Source of the DNA: Hemicentrotus pulcherrimus
Lineage: Eukaryota; Echinodermata; Echinoidea; Camarodonta; Strongylocentrotidae
Reading direction: 5' to 3'
Assembly (NCBI GenBank): GCA_003118195.1
Contig: BEXV01002557.1
Coordinates: 1 to 45,876, forward strand
DNA length: 45,876 bases
In this document: piece after piece, positions 11,963-21,400 of the stretch
Numbering within the stretch: the stretch's first letter is position 1
Layout: the number at the start of each line of letters is the position of its first letter
Notes under the pieces: model-generated
Database searches by the model: none
Told to the model about the DNA's origin: nothing
The model's input: only the letters and a program-made list of their open reading frames with translations
Made by a program: the position numbers and the translations under genes

Positions 11963-13323
11963 TGTCAGCTTGTTTCCCTTCACATTTGAGAAGGTGAGTA
12001 ATTTAGAAATAGATTTATAGATTTTTTTCATATTTTATATCATATTTTGGAACATTTATATATTCACGTGCATGTGCCATTTCAGAGATTTGAGTTCCAT
12101 AAAACCCTTTCTCCCAATTGAGTACATGACAATGATAGATGATCAACCTTTTCTGAAAGATGCCACACCGTTTCTTTCACAATGCAATCACATGACCAGA
12201 ACCCAACTTTATCTTTAACTACGCAGGAAACCTGTAACTTATTATGATTTAGTTTTCTTTTCTTTTCTGTATAATAAGTATTCGTGTGTATTGCAAGGTT
12301 CTGGAATCATCAAAATGATAATAAATTTGGCTAAATCTTGGTAAAGTTACAAGTACTGTACACAGAATGTTGTATATCGGACTACGCGAGCACATGGCGA
12401 AAAAACCTACCCCGGAATTTTACAATGTTTCATGTCATATTTAGAATATGAAGGCATTTGAAGAGCCATGCTTTCAATGAACATGTTTAATCTGATATTC
12501 TTCCACCCATGCATAATAACAATGATAACGCTCATAAATAAATTTGTTACCTCTTCCCAGAACTCAACCTTCTCTTTAAAACGAATTAATATGCTTGCAG
12601 CCTTCAGATTAACTAGACATTTACCTATAAAATTAGAGAGTGACCCGCTATTGAGAAATATAGAAAATGTAGGAGAAGGGTAACTACAAAAATAGTAGCA
12701 GGTTTAGTTGCAGGTTTATTAAAGTTATTGATGCAAGGTCATGGATAACATAATCTGAATGAACATACATTTATACATAATTCAAAATGAAGAGTAAAAC
12801 ACGAGCCATTAATTATTATTTTTTTTTCAAATTAGCCTAGTTTTAGCACCTTTTGAAAAAGAGCATGTAGATTTCGAATTTAAATAAAGAAAACATTCAA
12901 CTTATCTGGTCCAAAGTGTCGAAAAGTAGCAACAGCAACTACGATAACATGGTATTTATCAGTTTGTATAGTGGGATAAGGGTGTAAATCTTCATTAAAA
13001 TTGAATATTTGAACAAAGTATATAGGTAGTCGACCATTTTGTTAGCGGATCGAACACAAAAGTGCAATTTGTAGAATATTAATATCATGGACTTGTAATG
13101 CTTTTTGTTTTCAAAGTAACGGATTAGCCACGGCAAAATTTATTTATAAAATGCAATCGTAAAATGGTATCTACATTACCCTTGAAACTTGGTAACATGA
13201 TAATATAACATATAATTATGCCATAATCAGGGAATCAAACATGATGAACAAAATATTAAATGGGGCATAATGTTTCAAGTTACAGAGTATCTCAAAATTG
13301 CTTAAAATTATATGAGAGATAAT
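11963..13323. other. Noncoding stretch
   Basis: Several short frames have no convincing similarity. Some of this may be further decayed LINE sequence downstream of the reverse-transcriptase fragment, but I cannot show it. Confidence 0.4.
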
Positions 13324-13590
13324 TTATCTTAGATTATCACTTATTAGAAAACCAAGGAATTCGTTAGACTTGTTTCTTTCAAATAATTCACCATCTAAAG
13401 TACATTGATTTTGCCTTTCATGTATTGAAAGTTGAAACATTTGTTTTCCTAAAATTAAGAGATTTTTTATTGGCATTAAACCATTTTGATAATTTCGGTA
13501 TTTCATTTAGAGAATGTAGGTATTGCAATGTTGTTTGAAGATCTGAGAAGAAACAAAATACATTGGTGTCATCATCGATTAATATAAAAG
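13324..13590 (-). pseudogene. LINE reverse-transcriptase fragment, frameshifted
   Basis: On the minus strand one frame reads LIDDDTNVFCFFSDLQ, then LSKWFNANKKSLNFRKT and a stop. This corresponds to the ADDT catalytic motif and the following WF..NKLSLN..KT block of Jockey/CR1-like LINE polymerases. An overlapping frame (13324-13506) then reads LDGELFERNKSNEFLGFLIS, the next conserved block (KFLGV.ID). The change of frame between blocks shows a decayed copy. No intact flanking domains are visible. Confidence 0.65.
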
Positions 13591-14680
13591 TCTATTAATG
13601 CAGTAGGTGAGTAAAAAATATCATATAACAACATGTCAGGTATTGAACTGCGTGGTACCCTATATTCCAATTACAATAACTCTGAATCAGTCAAATTATG
13701 ATACAGGTATTGCTTTCTATTCGTCAAATATGTTTTAATCGACTGTATTACAACACAACTCATTCCATAATATTTCAATGTACGTACTATTCAATGTCAA
13801 GAATGGGAAATGCATCACTCAAATCCATGTCTACGATTGGCACTCTATCAAATACTTGCGAAAATGCTCATTCAGTTGCCTGGGATTTTCTTAATACCAA
13901 AATTAAACCCTAAGTTCAAAATCCGAGGCTTTTTTTTCTCTCTTACTGTTTAAACAACTTTAGAGACTAGAACCTGCATCCCAACTTATTAGAAACAAGA
14001 AGCAATCGAAGTTAAACATAAGGACACACATCTAAGAACAGATCAATATAAATATCTAAATACGAAATCAAAGAGCGTGCAAATTTTGTGAGAAAACACT
14101 TGAATATAGTTTTGTGTTTTCCTAATTGTCCTCTACTTTAAAACAAAAATATAAAAGTGTATGTTTAAGTGTATACTACATGTATATTACATGGAGTATC
14201 TATATAGGCATATTTTGGTTTGAGGGGTGGAGGGGTTGGTTTGTTTCTTTAATTCGTCTTAAACAATTAAAAGAGACATTCTTTTTAAAACGGTACTATA
14301 CAGAGGCTATATTTTAATGCAAGATTGAAGAAATACGTTCCTTAATAACCAAATACTATAGATGGGCATTTTATGAAATTCTGTCCCGGTGCCATATAGG
14401 TATAAATATCCTTATACCCTATTAAAGTGCAAATTCTGAAAAGCAAATCAACCTCTCACACATTGATCAGGTTATTTTTTTCTTTCAACCAAAGTCACAA
14501 AAAACATATCGTATATTTATTATCAAAGTATTTGTTTATGACATGTGTTCACATATTAAACGCTAAAATAATGAGTAGAAATAGGCCTTGTTTTTAATTG
14601 AATGAAGAAAACAAATATACATATACTGTTTACTGATTTTAGTAATAGGCATCTTTATCAAATCCTTACAGAAAACATGA
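13591..14680. other. Noncoding stretch
   Basis: No feature recognised up to the assembly gap. Confidence 0.4.
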
Positions 14681-14853
14681 NNNNNNNNNNNNNNNNNNNN
14701 NNNNNNNNNNNNNNNNNNNNNNNNNNNNNNNNNNNNNNNNNNNNNNNNNNNNNNNNNNNNNNNNNNNNNNNNNNNNNNNNNNNNNNNNNNNNNNNNNNNN
14801 NNNNNNNNNNNNNNNNNNNNNNNNNNNNNNNNNNNNNNNNNNNNNNNNNNNNN
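14681..14853. other. Assembly gap (173 unknown bases)
   Basis: Run of n. Open frames that cross it are meaningless. Confidence 0.99.
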
Positions 14854-14960
14854 ATAAGCACAGCTGAAGTACACTTATTGTTATCTATAATAACCACCCC
14901 GATAATCTACATGTGATATGTGCTATGTACTTATTAACATTTTTCAATGGTATTTTCTCA

Positions 14961-14997
14961 TTTATTTGCTGATTAATCTATGTACATTTATTTTATT
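14961..14997 (-). promoter_or_regulatory. Candidate polyadenylation signals of receptor gene A
   Basis: Three AATAAA hexamers on the minus strand (TTTATT at 14961-14966, 14987-14992 and 14992-14997) lie about 170-205 bases past the gene A stop codon. Confidence 0.45.
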
Positions 14998-15167
14998 TTT
15001 TTAAAGTTGTCTTTCTTTGTTTCTTCAAATATTCGTTTGCTTTTTTTGATTGAGGAGCTTTACATTTTAAGATATCTATAACGTTTGCATTGTTTCAAAG
15101 TCATAAAGCGGATGGGCCTGTTCATAGTCTTTATACACTATGGGATGTTTCATCATTATTTTTTCAA

Positions 15168-15404
15168 TTATGGATTGACATATAAAACTTCCCCTGTATT
15201 CACATACGTAGAGTCCCCAACAAAAGTCTTTTCTGTTGATGTCGGGTTGTTCTTCCGTGTGAGTGTAGGGCTCACGTGAGACCTGAGTTCGTCCTCAATT
15301 GAGACTCCACCACCGATTAGCGCCATGTATTGCTGGAGCGGTGGTAAAGGCCGCATCTCCATGTAGCCGGAACACATATCCCGGTCTTCTTCTTCATCTG
15401 AAAC
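15168..15404 (-). CDS. Gene A exon 8: signalling tail with YMEM, RPLPPL and YVN motifs
   Basis: Residues 428-505 with an acidic start (DEEEDRD). Motifs in order: GYMEMRPLPPLQQYMALI, then STYVNT and LYVNP just before the stop. YMEM fits YxxM. RPLPPL closely resembles class I SH3 ligands. YVN fits the Grb2/Gads YxN consensus. The acceptor (GGAGCAG|GTT) has a weak pyrimidine tract, but it is the only one that keeps the frame. Confidence 0.82.
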   Translation of the reverse strand, partial: VSDEEEDRDMCSGYMEMRPLPPLQQYMALIGGGVSIEDELRSHVSPTLTRKNNPTSTEKTFVGDSTYVNTGEVLYVNP

Positions 15405-18400
15405 CTGCTCCTATTTAAAAGGAAATCATAGATCAAGATAAAAAGAATATAATTATAGTCCGATACTGTTTCAATTCGGTTTGTCTGGTAAACAGTTTAT
15501 ATCGTGGGTTTGAATAAAGACCTGCAGTACCAAGATAACACGTAACTGCATCTGGTCAGGCCGCTAGGGGTTTAACGCACACCACAACCCAAAACAAGCT
15601 TACACGAGAGTATTAACCTCTTAGTTTAGCCATGACTAATCGATAAACATACAGTCTGTGTGTTCTTATCGGTTTGACTCCTTTGGAAAGGCATTCATCT
15701 TGATTTGCCATTCTCAATTAAGATGTAATAAATAAATATCTGGATGGAATTTATTCCTGGAACGATTTAAGAGCCTTATTTATGTTGGCGAACGTCCAGG
15801 TAATAAAAGTACTTTGTAGTTGTAAATATTAGTATGAGTTGAGGGAAAAATAAAAGCAAAAATTATCCGAAAACTCACCCTAGCCTGTCCTGAAGTAGAA
15901 GGTGGATGACCTTGCTCTGATGATGTCTTCGATGAATGAGAATGAGATCCAGTTTGAGAAGTTAACCAAGTTTGGGCCGTCACTGCTATGATATATGATA
16001 AATATTTTTGCTTTTATTTTTTCAATTGAATACGTTGAACTAGACCAATTACGAAACTGTTCCATTGCGTACTTGCCCTGAATAAAATGTTTGTAACGTA
16101 ATTGCGACCTGTTATTCCTAGAATCAGTAGTAACCTGAACTTTGTTAGCTCAGGTACTGTGCTGACAGTACGGTTTGTTTCCATTGCTTTGCTGAAATAT
16201 TTATGGAGAATATAATGAACATGTATCTACTTATCATACGTTGATTACAATGTGTATAATGTTAGATTAACAAAAATGAGCATAGCCCTACCTCTCTTTG
16301 TCGATCGAATCACCAAGATTATCACAACGATAAGCAATAGAACAACCAACATCCATGGAACCAATATCAGTACTACCGTTGACAGACCTTCAAAGATTGA
16401 TAATAATAAAACAGAATTTAAAAAACGCGTACCAATATGTAACCCTTGGAAATCTTTCTCAATTACACTTACCAATGACGATCTAGCTTTTGTCTACAAA
16501 TTCAATTCACAAATGACCTTAACATTTTACTCTTTTTTTTTTTCAGTTGAAGTGTGACATTTATGGTCACATTTAAGGTTCATGATCCCTCAAAAGCTAT
16601 ATTAGATTCCTTTAATTTTTGGAGATATGAAGACACAAGCGATATTAAGCTGCTGTGAACTGTGTTCCTCCTCAAGTGAATTATAACGCAACTGAGCTGG
16701 AAGAACAATTCAATACCTATTCTGAGATTTATATTCTTAAAAAAAGGGAACTACACACGTGTAATACCTATATATGAGTAATTTATCTCATTTGTATTTT
16801 TTTCTACATTTCTACATTTCCACATTTCTACATTTCTAGTAAGACATCATACTTTCAAAGCATAAATGTACATATACATCTGGCAGAAACAGAAAGTTAT
16901 CTAGCTTCCAATGAGTCGGGGCAGCCAATCCAGGATTAAGAATCCTGTGTATTTTACACCGAAAAAAACAACAGAATTCGCATTCAAAATGACAAAGTTA
17001 TACGACCTTAAAGGGACCATCAAGTAAAGGAAAACATTTTTTCTAATATAATGTTTTAAAATCACCCGGCAGGAAATAATTCGTTATTGAATCCAGCTTA
17101 CCTTGAAATTGACATCCGTTGGTAATAGCCACGGTTATAATGTCAGGGTGGTCTGTAGATGCTAGATATATTGAACCTAATAAAAGAACAAAAAAAATGA
17201 GCTTCTTTTCATTCTCACCATTCCATCAAATTATGTTGTGGCCATATTCATTGCAATTTTTTAAAATTAAGTATTCAATTGAGAGATGTTAATGATATCT
17301 CACATCACTAGGACTGAATTTTCATACTAAAATTAATTAGTTTCTAAAGTTCTTTTCCTTTAAGTATTTTTAGGCTATCTGTACAAGTATTTGAAGTACA
17401 TGTAGACAATTCGTGTTTTATTTCTTACCATGAAGCACGTTGAGGTATTCTTCTGAGCATATCCCTGGGCATAGAGAGGTCTTTGACACACAGCAGGACA
17501 GGGAGCTGACGTTTGAATCAAGCTTGTAGCTAGCCAAATGCACTGCTCCGGCATTTCCCCACGAAGTACTCGTATTTTCATTTCCTCTTTCATCCAGGTA
17601 AGACATGATGAAGAAGAGTAATGACGATGTAAGATTCAAGTTACCTGTATTGGTCTGACAGCTCAATGCAATCTGACCACCGACGGTAGATTCAAAGGAG
17701 TCTTGTTTGATAATTGCAAGATCCTGAACACATACTGCAAAAAGAAAATAGTTTCAATACATTTTTTTCCCTAATTAATACTAAAAATGACGTACATACA
17801 TATGATGATACATCGTTACAGAAAAATATGAGTAAATGTATTTACATTGTAAAACATTATATATATATCTTGCTTGGGAGGTATCAAAACGCTATTTTGA
17901 ATGAACTAAATGTAGGTGATTTTGTAGCATGGTTAGTGATTCTGAATGCAATTGTTTGTAATTGGACTATTCTGTCGAGAAAGGCAACAAACGAGTTCCC
18001 GCACGTAATGATTTAATTTCAGAATATTTAAAAGTATATTCATCATGATCATGTATGTTTTATCAAACGTATACTAAAACAGGGCCCTATGAATGTAAAT
18101 TATATGTTGTTCCTATGTTCATATGTTGAAGCAAGATTGTTCCTATAAATATACACAATTATCCTATATGGATACAATAAAGAAATGAAATGAAATGAAA
18201 TGGAATGAAATAACATAAATATTGAAGGATAATGATATATCATCTTTAACATATTTCCAGGAAGAGTCTTAAGTACATGTGATAGTCCATAATTTTTGGA
18301 TAATGTATTTCATATGTAGTTACTTGGTCAGACCAATTTAGTTCATTAGTTCAAATTATACCAATGTTAGCATTAAAACCATTCATTGTTTGACAAATGG

Positions 18401-21400
18401 TTTCATCATCAGTTATTGATTCATTGTTATACGTGATTAATTTTGTTTCAAACAACATTCTTATATTTTGTCCACGTTAACATCAGTTCAGTTCAGTTAA
18501 GTTCAGTTCATTTTATTTTATTTTTGCACGGCACAAACTTCAGGCAAAGGCTGTTCTTCTGTACCTCCATGCGCAATATAAAAATAACATGTACAATTAT
18601 AAGATAACACATATCATAACTTACACATATTTATATTTAAATATAAACAAAGTATACAAAGAAAAATGAAAACAAAATGTACAAACCAAGAAAATTCTTT
18701 CCACCCCTTCCCCCCCCCCCCCCCNTCAGATTTTATATTTATATAAATATATATTTAAGCGAACGACATATGAATTAATATTTATATTACCCTTGATTTC
18801 AATACAGAGAAAGACATAATTTTGTTTTCATTCATAGGTAACTTATTCCATCATATAACACATCCCATGTTTTCTTAATACTATTTTCAGAGTCATGCAA
18901 TTGATTTGAACAGTGTTGTTATTTAGCAAATATAATCAAATTTACATATGACTCCGAAAAGTCTCATTGGAAAACATCCCTTATCGTCAGAGTCCAGCAG
19001 CATAACATGTTAGCCTATATACTTTTACCACAACAAATATCGTTAAAAATTCTTCTTTTGTTTTTGTTTAAACAAAAAGCACATCCACCCCTACGTATGT
19101 TGACAGCAGGTCTTTAACTGGAACCCTCATGTCCCATTGACTTTTGAAAGTTTACCCACCATAATTTGGTCACAATAGGTCGCTGGCTCGCCATTGCCTA
19201 AATAACACATGTGCAACAGGTCGAACTTTGGACGCAATTTGCCACTCGATTGTAAGGTTATAAGTCAAGCACGCGAAGGATAACAAGCATGAATTATCAT
19301 AGATAAGTTCCGACTGGTTCATTATGCCGATTTCAGCCAACCCCCACCGTAATATTTCCATTTAGTATAGGCAAGCACTTTGCCGAGGTAAGCAAAAACA
19401 TGAATATTCATGATCGCCATGAACAGACACCACAACAAACTCCCCTACTTTAAGTCAAGTATTTCATTCTATTATGTAGTTTAGTAGGTTTTTTTTATAC
19501 TAACTGTTTAATTATCAGATATCAATTATAGTTTAAAGATATGGAAAAGGTTCTTGTATTTTATATTTAGCAAAGCAATCTCACGAACAAAATCACTATC
19601 AAGCGTCGTCGGATCCGCCGATTGCCGTCTGCTATATACGTTAAAGTCACATTTATCTGTGGACTGTGATGTAGACAGTTTACTCGTCATTGTAGATTTA
19701 TGATTAGCCATCTGTCATTATTAGTCTTTAATTGTCGACACACATACAATTACAACACACACACGAACACTCTCACTTCTCCTCCCCAACACACACTTTC
19801 CGCAAACCAGGCTCACCCAATGACATATACACCCTGCATCATAGTGGAACATTCTAGTTTGGTAGTGCCGTCGAACTAGCTACGTTTGTGCTGGCAATGT
19901 TTCAGTGAGCGAAAATGAGACAAACGGAGCAATATCATTAATGTATGATCTATCTCTCTGTTTATATTTATCATTATATTTTTGATCAATGATATCCTGT
20001 TCAGTGATTAGTCAACATAGCATCATGTGACCAAACAAAAGATAGCTATGATAAGTAAAATGAGCGTTAGTAAAATTGCGCGCAGGTTAAATTGACATTT
20101 CCAAACTTCTCCAATACCCGGCCCAATGTGGGTGACAGAAGAATAGAGTTAAAAACCATATGCCAGCCATTCATTAAATCAAACGTTCGGATCGTAACGA
20201 AGTGATACCGAGCATTTAGTTTGAAAAATATAAAGCAAATATATCATGCACTATTTCAAGCCATTGGTGAAATTATGGATTCCTCGGCGACAGAAATAGC
20301 ATTATATTCTTCGGGGCTTTGCTGCTATTTCTGCCACCTCGATCCATAATTTCAACTAGAACCTCTCAGTACATGTTATATTTGATTACTAGTACCTTAA
20401 GCAGGAAAATATTATATCATCAATGAAATCAAGGAAAGAAAGTTTTCTGGGTGCAGTTGCCCTAGGGAGTAGTTGTCCTAGGGGCAGTTGACCTAGGGCT
20501 AGTTGTCTGGGGGTAGTTGTCCGGGGGGTAGTTGTCCCTGGGGTACCTGTCCTAGGGGGTAGTTGACTGGGGTGGTTATCTGGGGTGGATGTCATGGGGG
20601 TACATGTCCTGGAACCCTCATGGCAAGACCGTAGTAATATGTAATAATCCAATAATATTTTAATAAACTGGATGTTAAAAGAGGACTGTCGTGGTGCATC
20701 CATAGGCTGAATGCATGCCACTGTTAGATATCTTATTGCATCATAATTATGAGCCCTCTATTCCTCGGAAACGATTAAGAGTTTCCATATATTAATTGAG
20801 TAAATTGAATTATATATTATTTATTTTTCTTAAACTGAACGAAACTATTCATGTACACAATAATTAATGTTAAAGATCTCGGAAATCATGTTTAAAAACA
20901 TAGTTATGTATTATATGATTTGCATTGTATGTCCTGCTTTGGCAGTTATGAGCCATGATGTGAATTTATCCTGTTATATGTCTGTGACTGTGCAATTTGT
21001 TTATGTTTACACTATGTTATGTTATTGAAGATTGAAAATAAATAGATACAAAATCATATTTCACTGCAAAGGGTAAATACTTCACATAAATTATACATCA
21101 CTATTTTTTGGTACAGAGAATGTACGTGTATCAGTAACATTCTCAATACAACAAATACCTTCAACCTGTAATATGATCGAGGTATTAACATTTCCCGATG
21201 CTTCATCTTTGTTTTCTATTCGGCATGTTAGACTGGTTCCATTTAGACTCGCTCTTGGGATGAATGACAATGCACGGCTACCGTCGTGTGGCTCACTCTC
21301 ATGGCATGCGTGGTAAGAAAGATCAGAACAATTGGGATACCACTGGAGATACACTGATGTATTGGCTAGGCATCGTATCGTCGTGTTGACATCGGCTCTG

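Noticed and set aside
11677..12031. Open frames of 81 and 115 codons
   Set aside because: Low-complexity translation of a CT microsatellite.
14563..14916. Open frames of 79-104 codons
   Set aside because: They run through the gap of unknown bases.
16252..16557. Plus-strand open frame opposite the gene A membrane exon
   Set aside because: Antisense shadow; the minus strand has the spliced, phase-compatible helix.
20448..20612. Possible CRISPR-like array
   Set aside because: Units are contiguous and degenerate with no unique spacers, and the genome is eukaryotic.
20389..20721. 110-codon Pro/Thr-rich frame resembling a mucin stretch
   Set aside because: It is the minus-strand reading of the G-rich minisatellite; the equivalent array in gene B does not keep the frame.
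21091..21158. Extension of Ig domain 2 reading GICCIENVTDTRTFSV, nearly identical in both genes
   Set aside because: A shared donor GAAG|GTATTT precedes it, and both frames end differently soon after. It is conserved intron sequence, although retained-intron isoforms cannot be excluded.
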